A stretch of 64,000 bases of DNA from Ancylostoma caninum (Eukaryota; Nematoda; Chromadorea; Rhabditida; Ancylostomatidae). The position numbers and the translations under genes were made by a program. The notes below the pieces were generated by a model that did not search any database, was not told the origin of the DNA, and worked only from the letters and a program-made list of their open reading frames with translations. Location: positions 2,108,001 to 2,172,000 of the forward strand of contig JBAJFG010000487.1 of assembly GCA_037903475.1 (NCBI GenBank). The letters are read 5' to 3'. Of the stretch, positions 20,138-35,700 are shown piece by piece; position 1 is the stretch's first letter, and each line of letters starts with the position of its first letter.

Positions 20138-22337
20138 AAACAACAACTGTAAAGTATAAACATAGTTCTGACTAGAGCATGAGTATCACCGATAACTAAT
20201 AAAAGTAAATAGAAATATATCTTCAAAATAAAATGCCGCGACGAATTGAGCACCCGGAGGCAAAAACTTCCGAAGCTTCCCAACAAAAAAAAAAAGAAGA
20301 AGAACGGTGAGTGAAGCTGATGAAGTCGATCTCGGAATTGCTAGTTGCAAAACAAAGCAATGATAAGGGAAAAGGTGAACTCATGTGTGCGAGACTAAAA
20401 GGATTGAAGTAAATCCAACCACGTCATGGAAGAAAGTTTTTCAAAGTGGAAGCAGAACAAGTGGATCCATTTCATTTCCCAAACAAAAAGGAAAATCAAT
20501 TACGCGACAAAAACTGAGATAGAATTTATTTGAAAAGGGGAAAAACAGTCTACTATGTCATATTTTAGTGTGGTGGGTTGCTGACAAAGAACAGGGCGCC
20601 ATCACGTCGCAGCACTGCCTTCTCTAGAGGCTCTCTCGCTAGAGATCCCGTCCGAAGTGGTACGAACTAGTTTCAAAGACGATGAGAGTCGATTAGTTGC
20701 GCACAAGTTGCAATTTGCACGCTAAACATCAAGCAACTATAGTCCGTTTCAAAAATGACCTCTCCGAACGCCTCTGCCTCTCCGAATACGGCACTATTTC
20801 TCGCATTCTCTCTTTCTCTACATATTATCTTCAGAACTATGTTCTCAGGTGAAACACGCTCAAGAATTTATTCTTGTCGATTTGGCGAACCTCCTATGAT
20901 CTCCGCCTTACTTTTTTTTCGATTTTTTTTTCAATCACTGCCTTTTCCGACTCAGAAAACGGTGCTCTCATAATCAAATGAAAAAGGGACTAATGACGCG
21001 TGAATATTCGAGAATCTATCTTCAATTCGCCGCCGAGACAGTTTATAGTCCGTCCCAAACGCGACGATAGTGGAGTATCAGTGAGTATCTCCTGTTTTTC
21101 TCTTCACCCTCTCCACTTTCTGGGCACTTTCCTGCGCTCTTCTTCTCTATGGTGTTTCTCCAACTACTCCAATAGAACAGATTATACGCCAGTTAGAAAT
21201 CGGGCTGAGAAGCTCGGTATTGTCAGCTTTTTAGTTGAATTGTACGTAAGCCAATGCACACCTAGACGGTTTTTAAATTGGCAACTGGCCTGGTTATTTC
21301 TGCTCAGTGGCGCATCGTTGTACTTAATGCTGGTGTATTACCTTCCCTTTTTGACTTTCAATTATTCCTTAATTGAATAATTAATTAATTGGAAAGGTAA
21401 TTCCTGCTCGATTGAGATATGCATGCATTGTTCACCGAAACTGGTTTTGTCTATACATACGGCAAGTTGAAAAAAAATCCCTGCGATAATCACTTACCTT
21501 TCCTCGCAATATCCACACATCAAAGATGCACTCGCGATATTATAAACTGAAACTTAGCCTTAGTAGTCGCAAGTTATTGAATTTTCAGGTCTTTCGTCCT
21601 AGCGTTTGTTATTTCTCCTATTTTGTGATTTCTATGCTCCTCATACATTAATCCCTCTCATTCCATTCCTCACCAACATGGGTTAATGAATAGAAAAAAA
21701 CCAATAAATACATAAAAGAATCTCTGCAGGAAACAACGAACATTACCGGCTCCTCATGGATGCGAAAAGTATTCTCAATCCCGTGAATATAATTAAAAAT
21801 CAGTACAGACCCTGGAATCGATTCTTTATTATTACTCGCATGACGCGATTTTCAAGAATAGGACAAGTTAATTAACATTACATCCACGTGCGCCTGTATC
21901 AGTAGATATGGCGACAACACGAAACAACTTAGCCTACATATAATCTACCGAATTGGACCACCCATACAGATCTGAGTTCAAAATCACATGGCACATTACA
22001 GAAAAACAAACAGCTCTACGCGACGGAAAGCCGGTGCAGCTACACTTTTCGCCACACCGATCAATACCTTGGGAAAATGGAATAGATGAGCATAGAAAGA
22101 TAGAAGAAGGCCACGCTTTCTCTACCTCTTTTTCGTATTTGGGTGATCAATAACCATCCAGTCACTCAATAATTAGTGGATACAAATCTCAACAAGTACA
22201 CCTGCTGAATGAGTAATTACACGCTAAACAACCAATTCTAAACAACATATTCACTATTTGATCTGCTGATAAGAGATAAGGTTTGGTTAAAACTTGAAAC
22301 ACTGAGACGTCGATAATCGATCGATGACGCCGGTCTC
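20138..22337. other. Intergenic stretch with repeats
   Basis: It lies between two minus-strand genes. An inverted copy of the GATATTAGAG repeat occurs at 20,738-20,868. A related TATAGTCCGTCCCAAACGCG terminus lies near 21,045. The plus-strand 126-codon frame at 21,000-21,380 overlaps this repeat-derived DNA and is not supported. An AATTAATTAATT stretch occurs at about 21,374-21,390. Confidence 0.5.
20738..20868 (-). repeat. Interspersed repeat 'GATATTAGAGAACGAGAG', copy 4 (inverted)
   Basis: Read on the minus strand this copy gives TGTTTCACCTGAGAACAT, a GAAGATAATATGTAGAG block, AATAGTGCCGTATTCGGAG and a terminal TTTTTGAAACGGACTATAG. It is the only inverted copy among four in the window. Confidence 0.7.
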
Positions 22338-25855
<3,518 letters not shown>

Positions 25856-27200
25856 CTGAAAAGCAATACAAATGGAGACTGTTCAAAAAGTTAGAACATG
25901 AGAAGATGATGGACTAATCACAGATCCAGATCAAAGGAGTAATGTTGAACTCTAACTAGTACTCTTTAGTCCTTCTACATAGAAAACTTGCTACAAGTGT
26001 ACCTCTAACCAGTTTGGCGAATTGCACAGATAGAAATGAGGTGAGAAATGGTGTTTTCCACGTGTAAACAAATTTAAAATGATAAAATTAAAGATAAGGC
26101 TAGAAAGAGGCCTAGAAGAGAAGCATTCAAGCATTCGAAAATTCTCTGACGATACATCAAATGACGCTTAAAAACTTGATATAGCGCGCCCATATGCGGT
26201 GACTGGAACAATGTGGGGGTTGCCTGGCGACCCGGAAACCCAATTTGTAAAAGCAGAAGTACGCAGCCGGGATGGATTCATGGATCGAGTCACAGACCAC
26301 AACGAATTCGGCACTTGTTGTGCAAACAAAGTTGATAGGAAGGATTTTACTTCTCTTATTCACTGCTGAGATATAACTAAATTTCGGGAAGAATAGGAAT
26401 TAATCAATAGACTGTTCAAAAATAAAAGAAGAAAAAGAAATGAACTCAGCAGCTGCCTCCATGACAGCTGCTGCTCCGACAAAACTTAACATTCCGTAAA
26501 GCTGTACAACAGCACGTAAATTTACAGAAGTACTAAATTTACTGTACTGGCATAGTTTCGAGAAGCGCCACCAGGCCATAGAAGGAAACAGGAAGGGAAA
26601 GCAGGCGATAAAAACCCTGTAACTCCGGCGCTGGCCCAAAAATCACAGCGAACGGAGCGCGGCGCAGTGCGAGGCGCCCGATCGTGGGAAATGTGCCGCG
26701 CGGCGATCGCACACGGACGTTTGATTTACGACCCGTTCGACGCAACATTCGCAAAATAAACAATAATAACGGCCCAACATAGGACTTTCTTGGAACGATA
26801 CCTGCTGTTTCGGTCGTAGCAGCCATCCAGCAAAAAATAGCGAGCTCTAGTGTCAATTGATGACACCCAGCTAACCAAGGCAGCTGTTTTGTGGTTGTTT
26901 ATTTCAGGAAGCAGAGGGGCTATGTACTCAGGATTTGTCTGGCGCCGATCAATAGCCATTCATTTCACTACCGCGATTGTGCGCTATCAGTGATCTAAAG
27001 CTCATTGTCAGTAGTCTTATTCAGCTAAGCCTAGTATGACCCACAGTCACTTCACATACAGGGCGAATATAGCTTTATTCGAAGGCAGGTTTCACCTCAG
27101 ACAAACACTTTCGCGATTTCCACATGGAAGAATGTTCAGGCGACGCTAATCACAATGGTATACATGTTTCCCTACAAAAGTGCAGGAAGACTCGTTGTTA
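25856..27200. other. Region upstream of PRPP synthetase; 5' exon not identified
   Basis: An upstream exon ending after codon position 1 is needed to join the acceptor at 25,856. Minus-strand frames at 26,157-26,363, 26,539-26,856 and 26,726-26,959 are candidates, and the DNA at about 26,640-26,740 is CpG-rich and could be promoter. None shows conserved sequence, so no exon is called. Confidence 0.4.
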
Positions 27201-27204
27201 AGCC

Positions 27205-27290
27205 ACTTCTTTGGTGGAGAATTCGGGGAAAAAACCGCTGACATCTAACACCTTTTTGTGGTAGATGTCCCCGAACTTCTCCACTAAAGA
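27205..27290. repeat. Inverted repeat (hairpin)
   Basis: The arms CTTTGGTGGAGAATTCGGGG and CCCCGAACTTCTCCACTAAAG are near-perfect reverse complements separated by about 40 bases. It is probably a small foldback element or its end. Confidence 0.6.
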
Positions 27291-30200
27291 GTTGGCCCAG
27301 GCACCGGTTTTCCTTTGCTTTTGTGAGGAATCACGTATATTAATGAGATCTGGGTTTCGCGGAGGATTTTTTTTTGGGCATGAAAAATCTCAGAAAAATT
27401 TTTGGGGTGAGATGTAGCACTAAAAAATGCTCCTGAGCTCTGAATTTTCCGCCAAATTGGAAGTGAACCAACCAACCGCAGACTAGTGATATCTCCTCTC
27501 CTGACATTTATATCCCTCTTACTCTATATATTACAATTTTTGAGGAAAAAAAAAACACTCAAAATCTAACCTTGTCTCTATTCCAACCAACTTTTCCCCA
27601 TTTCCTTTCTCCAGTAACTTCTAATCGCTCCCATATAAACATCCCGATGTTGTCCCAAGCGATCAACCTCCGCCAGTTTAAAGAGCTCCAGCGCCAAAAA
27701 AAACTTGGGTAAACATGAAACCTCGGGGAAAATGTGCACATCAAGAGGTCGCAGTTCTGTGCAAAACAAAGGTCTGCACAGTTTCAAAGTAAACAAACAA
27801 AGAAGATAACCGTGTTTACCACAGTTTCTCATTGTGACGCCACAACTCCGTGATATCTCAGCATCACAGATCATTCCTACGAACGTGCAGACTCCTAACG
27901 ATCCCCGCAGCATGGATCACGCGGCAAGGCACAGGATAACACAGCAGACGTGCGGATATCTATCCCTCCTGGCAACCTGCCTCCAAAGAACGACCGCCGT
28001 CAAACATCCGTGCTGATCCTCGCTGTCCGCCCTCGTTGGCATCAATCCATTGACTGCACCCACTCGGATAACCGAGCCCGTACGTTCATTCCTCCTTGGA
28101 GGAATGAGGAAATGTCAAAGGCACAACTTTTGCGCACTTCCACTTCTACTCTAGCAGAAAGAAGAGGCCAAATAAAAAAAAACGAGCAGAAGCACAAAAG
28201 AGACTCCATGAAAGTGTAATAAGCTCCCAATAGCCTTAGCGCTCATGAATGCAGGTTTGAGTCTCGTGCTGCCTGTTTTTCTCGTGGGGAAAACCCATAA
28301 AAGAAGCCAGCAAAGAGAGTTATTGAATGAATCCCCGATGCACTCGATGCTGAGGAAGCCAAGAATCCTCCAAGAAAACCTCGTAAGGATATCTTACGCA
28401 TTTTGGAAGCCGAATGTCACTTCTCTTAGAAAGTTTCGTGGAGAAACAAAAATATCAAGTTACGGAGCTACTTCAAACACCCATAAATGAAGCCCATCAT
28501 CGCTTCATTTAAAAAAAAGGAAGTTGCGGAGGCAGATAGAGAGAAAGATAAGGAAAATAAGAGAAAATCAAATGTGCAGCACTCAGAAAAAGAGGCGAGG
28601 AAGGCAGGTAGTGGTTTCGACCACCTAATAGGTAGCAGAATTCAATTCCTGCCGTTTTTGAAAATGCAAAAATCCACATAAACAGGAATGTAAGCATAGT
28701 ACCTGGCATTCTCATCCTTATTCAATGGTTAAACAACTTTTCTAAGTCAGAATGCCGATTTTAAGTTCAGCGAGGAATCATATATCAGCTAAGAGGCGTT
28801 CAATGGCATGGAAACATGACTAGCGCTTTTAAAATTGTGAATAGAATAAAATAATGATAAAATGAAACAATAAAACAATGTGCGTATGTAAATTGACACG
28901 CATTGTTATACATATTGCCTTACAATTATTACATAAAATACCTGATAGTGATAAAAATGGATGTCATTTTGATCTTAGAGCTTTGATTTAATTCAAAACC
29001 CAAATAAAATGGTTTTCCCGAAAATTCACGTTAATTTCTTTAATTGAAGAAAAAATATTAAGTAGTATTTACTTGGTAACGATCACAACTTGAGATTTTT
29101 TTTAAGAATGTTCAGCAGGAGTAAAACGAAAAAAAAACCCCGAGGGATATCCTACCAATCTCCAATTAGAAAGTTTTCCAGAACAAAGCGACCCCTTACA
29201 AATGAAAAGCAAACTGCTATCTTCGGATAAAGTCCATACTGACCTAAAGAATTCAAACTCTCTGGAAATAACTCTAACTCACCAGTGTTCCTTCTCGACC
29301 CGCTATCAACGCTGGTCAGTCCGTGTGTAGGTGTCATAGACGTTGTCTATAGTTTGGCAGTTGGAGAAGTACCGAGCATGCGCCGAAGGACACGCCCACC
29401 GCCTCCTCCTGGATCGCATCACACCTTGAGGTCAGCGGCAAGGGTCGACGCTGGGGCTCGTGACAAAAACAATCACACGTCATTATGTCGTTACTGATCA
29501 ACAACCAACTCCCAAAAAGGTCATGCTAGGACCCCTCCCCCCCCAGTGGTCTGAGTGTCTCCCCTACTTATTTAAAGTGATGGGAGTGAATAACGACACC
29601 ATACGAAAATAATTCCTGACTTCGGTCCTGACCTTCAAAAGAAACTAGGTAAAAATCAACCCTGGTTAGGGGCTGTAGTGTCGATTTCTTTTTCGAAGGG
29701 ATACAATGCAGGTGTACAATGTCCAGTGACCAGACAACCCATAAAACCTGTTGTCCACGAACTTGAACACCAACAGATAAACACTCGGACAGACGTACTA
29801 TCTTATCTCAAACCACCCTAGTGACCTGAGAACCTTCACAGAGACCTTGTATTAGTGTTGCTATCGGGAAGTCGTAATAAGAGGGCCGAATAATGGCATA
29901 ACAGTTCTTCTTCAAAAAAAAAAAAAAGAAGAAAAAAGTCTAAGACAGTGTGATCAACGGTAAATGTATCGAAAAAGTTATGCATAGTTCTATCTCGATG
30001 GAACTGGTCAACAGAGATACCAATACGTTTTTGCAGGTAAATGCTCTGAGAAGCTCATGGAACAAACTGGACGATGCAAGCGAGGTATAGACATAAGGTG
30101 GTGGAAAACGGGAAGGCAAACTGAGCCAACGTCAGTTTTCTCGAAATTTCGGAAAATATTCTGTTCCATCTCTTTTTCCGGATAGTTCCAGGTAAAGAGT

Positions 30201-32600
30201 AAGCTTGAATGGGTTAACACGTCTACCCTGGGTGACCTCAACCGGGCGCAGTATTTTGCAGATTTTAGAGTGAAGTAGGATGGATGCCGTATGGAAACTC
30301 ATAAAAAAAAACCCGGATAGAAAATCGAAGAGGCAAGACAGATCGGAAAAAGTAGCGCAGAATACAGAAACGATCAGCCAACGATGAGGATCGCAAACGA
30401 CGGAACTTCCATAAGACAATCGTTTTCTGCCAAGATCTGTTTCAGAGTATCCAACGATGAGCAAGAGATTCTTAACTCCCAGTAAGCGGAAGGATTGCTC
30501 TACCAAAAAGGCTAATTGGAGGCCCCTCAAGTTGAACATCGTATCATTGTGTTGCGTTATATTATTCTGCATCGCATATTGTATGCTAACATGGATGAGT
30601 TCCTGCATACGAATCAATAAAAGCCATGAAAAAACAACCAAGTAAACGTAAACCCCTGCTCACAAGACATCAAAGCTAGTGAGTTTGATGCTCTTAAAAA
30701 GGCCCAACGACATTTTTTTAAAATTTCATTTATTTATTATCGGTTACAAGTGCTGACAATATAAGAACAACTAAACGAGAAACGATGCCGATATTTAGTA
30801 CGGTAAGAATATAAAACTGTTCGAAGAAGAATAGTACACTACACATGGAACATTGGTGAGATTAATTAGTGTAGAGAGTGTGAGGGCACGGGTGAGGGAG
30901 GGGGAGGGCATTTCGTTTATCTTGGATTCGTAGATATTCATCAGAGTCATTCGCACTAGCAATTCCTTCGAAAGCAGAAATCCTATTTTATAAGTTATTC
31001 TGTCGTACCAGATAGCGTCATATCAAATTCTATGCTCGCTGAGGAAAGATCGCATTAAAATTAAAAGAGAGTAGAAGATCAGTGAGCGAGAAGATACCGT
31101 GGGTGGAGCACGCAAGAGAGTATAAGAGAGGAACTTTGACAAATAAAAAACACCAAAGAATTCTGACAAAACTCCTGTTTTTTTTTTGGAAGCAGAACAG
31201 AATAAAATCCTGCATAAACACAAAGAAAAAATGTAGAGCCGGCATAGATAGATACCAGGTACCTTTCCCCTGCTCCTTTACCTAGGCGGGAAAATACCAT
31301 TTGCCCTTCATAGTGTTGAGCAAGCACGAACACACTTTAACTGCATGGAATTAATATTCCGTAGACAACTATTTCTTCGATGGTATGCAAGGAACGAAGC
31401 TGTTGTTGTGAAGCGTGGGTGCCACTGTAAGGTGTCTTAGGCATCTGTTTGTTTTGTTTTGGCGTCATGCTCTGAAAATTCATCGAAAACATGTTGCACA
31501 GAGCGCCATCAGAGGCCGCATGCACCTTTGAGATTACCAGGTGAACACCACGCGAATTTACCCATTGTTAGCACCGGCGTCAACTTGTTCACCCTGGATA
31601 ACCACAACAATGCAACCAGGCCCAGATGTCTTTTCGAGGATGACACTACGGAATCACACTAAATACTATTCGATTTCTACAACAGAAAATTTAACTAGCT
31701 TAAACATATCGGTAGCACGCAACTGAAAAAAAAAACTACTATTATTGCGTAAGAAAATTTAATTTCAATCCTGATTAAAATCTTTGTGACTTATCATGTC
31801 TTGATAATGAAATTAGTCGCTAAAGCGAAGTCCAGAAGAAGAAGAAATAAGGACGAAGGTAGATCAAGGACAAAGATGGAAGTGGACAGATGAATGGAAA
31901 TACCATGAAGACTCATAAAAACAATTCCACATCAAGCAAGTGTAGATAGAACCGAATAATGCATTAGATACCTATCGATTTATCCGAAAATCGAAAATTA
32001 GATTTCGAGAGAGTCCATAGCTTGAAAAAGAGGAAGCAATAGTCTAGCAGTCTCTATGTTGTGTCTATCTCTAAGTATGTCTCAATGTAGTAATCAATCA
32101 ATAGCAATCTTCGAATCTGGTCCGGAATGAGTGAAAAAGAATGATTTATTTGACTTTTACTCGGTTCCAAGTGTACAAACAAGCTGTTACGATATAGCTA
32201 ATGAATAAAGAGTAAATAATAATAAAATCGTTCGTAATAGGGGTTGCCATGGACGACCGCACCGTAACATTCGCAGTTCAACACAGCATTACTCGCCGAA
32301 TCACAAAAATCAAGGTCATCCGTAGGTGAGACTAAAGGAAAGAAAGAAAGAAAGAAAGAAATAAGAATGAGAAAGTCAAGCATATCAGCGCAAATCGAAG
32401 AGGAAGAATGAAGTCAAACACAGTCCCAGCGCTCTCGACTTCTATCTCCTGCTCGATCTCAGCGGTAGGATAAAAGCGTGAGAGCGTGTGGAAGGAAAGG
32501 TTCCCAGACGAGGAATTTCGAGAATTCCGTCCTGACTTGGGAACTGCAAGGATCACACAGAGATAACTAAAACAGAAAACTTTTCCAGGGTGGTGGAATG
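27291..32600. other. Long gene-poor stretch
   Basis: About 5.3 kb shows no exon with both conserved sequence and splice signals. The longest frames (27,578-27,913 minus, 111 codons; 30,132-30,641 minus, 169 codons) lack recognisable motifs. A GC-rich patch at about 29,380-29,460 is open in one plus-strand frame rich in Pro and Arg. A small inverted pair, TTTGAGATTACCAGGTGAAC and GTTCACCCTGGATAACC, lies at about 31,527-31,606 and resembles the hairpin at 63,106-63,200. A GAAA tetranucleotide tract occurs at 32,338-32,362. Confidence 0.4.
32338..32362. repeat. GAAA tetranucleotide microsatellite
   Basis: About six uninterrupted GAAA units. It produces a Phe/Leu/Ser-rich run in the overlapping minus-strand frame, which is why that frame should not be read as a membrane protein. 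Confidence 0.85.
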
Positions 32601-32617
32601 TCAAACCTCGAACGTCA

Positions 32618-32723
32618 AGCGTTATACTGGAAAGGGGGGCGCGGTCCAACTCTACGAATGGTCGATTCATCTGACTGGCCAATCAGAGAGTTAGACCGCT
32701 TTGCCCACCCCAGGCATAACGCT
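32618..32723. mobile_element. Foldback MITE 'AGCGTTATACTGGAAAG'
   Basis: The left end is AGCGTTATACTGGAAAGG and the right end, in reverse complement, AGCGTTATGCCTGGGG. Inner arms GCGGTCCAACTCT and AGAGTTAGACCGC pair. The centre carries GGCCAATCAG, a CCAAT box. The relative at 60,375-60,486 shares the termini and the CCAAT-bearing centre. Confidence 0.65.
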
Positions 32724-35700
32724 CTATACCCTCGGACCTCTATAAAAAAATGTGATAATCCTTTAAAAAACCACTGATTAAATGTGACCCCCGAAGACCA
32801 TCTTTCGAAAAAAAAGTACCTTATCAATTGCCACAGGAAAATAAACAAAGCCAATGACGTTTGCTCCGGATTACTACTCTGGGAATAATATCCGAGAGAA
32901 TATCCAGGCCGGTAAGATGCCCAAAAGAATCAGGAACAGACCGTCTAGCAGTCGTTGAAGCAACAAAATCGAGTACATCATCGAACGAGTGTACTACGAC
33001 AGAAAGCATCGACTGGAATGTATCAGCGATAAAATCGAAATGTCATGGACAGGCAACGGTTTGCATGCGTTCAACCGCAAGATTTTCTCTGACATCGCCG
33101 TTTCTCTGTGACTTTCTTGCCCTGCTACCGGTATCCCATCAATAAACATTGTCCGCTAAACATTGCCCTGATGTGTGACTTCTTGAGAACACACCAAATA
33201 CATACACCCACATTCTTTTTGCAGTATTATCATCGCTTGGTGTTCAACTAGAGGAAGGAGGTATTCGCGTCCACAAGAAAAAAAAAGCGTCACGCAACTA
33301 CCACCTATTTCCTCTATTTCACCCTCTTTTTCACGTGGAAAACGAGAATTTTCGATGTTGCGGTAGTTACGAATTACGAAAAGAAAAAACTATGATTCAC
33401 TAGCAGTTTCCTTCTCAAAAAGCAGGAAAAAAACAGCCAGAAAAAGAACTTGACATTACTAGAAAGTGGAAAACGGCAAGGATTGAGAACCATGCGTAGT
33501 CCAACCATCCAAACTACCAATTTCATTGCTTTTTTGATAAATAGACGTTGAATAAATTGGTGTTGCAGGGTTGAAACCAGGGATGAAGTATTGGAAACGA
33601 CGGAAGTCGTAAGTTATGAAAAGCTTGAAAAATAAGAAGATTTGGAGCAGCAAAAACAGCATCTGTGATCTCGTACAACTGACCTATCACCAATTCTCCA
33701 CAAACCAGGAAGTTAAATGTTTTCATGGTGCCAAAATTAAGAGACTTCCAGCTTCCGAAACTCGGAATTCCGGTCATCCCTGGTTGAAACCCTTCACCAA
33801 GCCCGTCCTAGTTTGCTGGCCTGGTTCTAACGCAATTTGTGCTCAATGTGTGCGTGCCTAAGCTACGTGACATGCCAAGCCGAACAATTTTCTTCGGAAG
33901 AATGCTCCTTGAATGAATTCGTACATCTGAGGCACGCACACAGGCCTATGACATACTTCACACTACAAGTTCTCATATCTTATCACATCATTCGAATAGA
34001 ATAACCTGTTCGCGTAGGAGCAGTTGTACCAACTCCTTCGGCCGAACAGTCGCGACGACAGCGTCGCTGTGAGGTATGCCATGGGCCTTATACAAATTTT
34101 CCTCCTCTCTTGTTATCCTTTAATCCGCCCGTCCAAAGCTCCATTGCTCAAGCCTCTTACAAAAATAGCCATATTGAATCTAGGGTTATATAGGTGGCCT
34201 TGGGTAAGGTAACAAGCAAAAACTGCCCTAAACGTAGAACACAATCATAATGATTATGGTTGATAGGATAGGTTGTTATAGGAAGTTCTAAGAGGAAGGA
34301 AAAAATCATCAGATTTCGGATAGAAATTCCCTGCTAGCCTAACACAATAAGATCATACAATGCGAGATGAGAGATTTCATCTTCTGTGACATATATAGTC
34401 AGAGTATCCCCAGACATCGCCAGTCCAAAGTGGATCAAAATGAACTGGCGATGTAGAAGATAATGACAACAGAAACGATACATATCGATTACCCCTGGGG
34501 ATATTCTCATATGAGCAGTTGCTCTTCTGTTAGCTGTGCAACTTTCACTTCAGCCCAAATAGACGATGTAAAGCCTTAGTTGGTAACATCTCTTCTCGGT
34601 GGGGAAGTTTTCCCAAGTAAATTTTCTCTAATAATTCCAGTACATCGCGTATTTACTATGAATTATGACATACAAACGCTTACTGACCCAAAAACCTGTG
34701 AAAGGTAAAAACTAACTATGAGACCACTACACACAATATATGTAATGTTAATTTCCTTTTTTGCAGTCATTTTTTAGAAAAGCACTGACGCTTATAGGGT
34801 AACAACACCTCATTCATTAAAGGCGTCCAATTAGGAGCATATTCTCACCATAATGGTACCTAAGGCGAGCAACAAGGCCTTGATTACACGTGTTACTTGT
34901 ACCTTCGAGGAAACAAAGGAAATGCCGCTCGTCCCATAGTGCCAATGGTAACTGGGAACAGTGGCACTATAGAGCAGGAAGGAAATCAAAGATTGTAGCA
35001 AATCAAAGCTGACCTGCTGCAACCTAACCGGATCGAATGAAGCGGGAATTAGCATATAGACAGGCAATAAGGGGTTTTTCTCATGATAAAATAACAAAAT
35101 ACATAGTAACTACGAAGTTAACAACAAAGTTTCAATCTTCAAATTTCGCCAGAAGTCCTAGTTGAAAACGAATGGGCACTGGGGACGCTTCTTTCACAGT
35201 CACGTGAATAACGTAGCACCTAATACCCGTCTATTTAAAGAACACAAAGTGATAACGTCATTACATGACTTGGTGCGTGACTATCTTTGCCCTAACTGGT
35301 TGTCTCCTACTGTTTCGCAGGAAAAATGCGTTAGAGCAGAGAACAGCACAAACAGTGCTTCGAACAAAGCCAATAACATCAAAGGATATGTAGTTCTGTG
35401 TATAGCTCATTCAAAAGAACTTTGTAGTGAGTTTGTTCTGCTCCTACTGTTTTGCGAGAAGTATGGAAGGGTGTTCAAGTCAAGAGGAGGACGAATATCT
35501 TGCTGACTATGCTCTGATAGACTTCTCGTACAGTGATTTCGGCCGATGTTTGTTAAAAGTCAAAATAGTATCGAGTTGAAAAGAATCATGTTCAAGCATT
35601 CACTTATTCATTTATTTAGTGCACTACCTGAAGGCGCGGAATCGGAAGTAAACAAAGCACAAGAAGCTATCGTACCTGAACCAGCAGAAAAGGAGAAAAA

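Noticed and set aside
28245..28275. T-loop-like GCAGGTTTGAGTCTCGTGC
   Set aside because: No matching D-arm, anticodon arm or acceptor stem upstream; not a tRNA.
30132..30641. 169-codon minus-strand frame with hydrophobic stretches
   Set aside because: No recognisable family, no repeated membrane-segment pattern, and no splice partners; likely chance.
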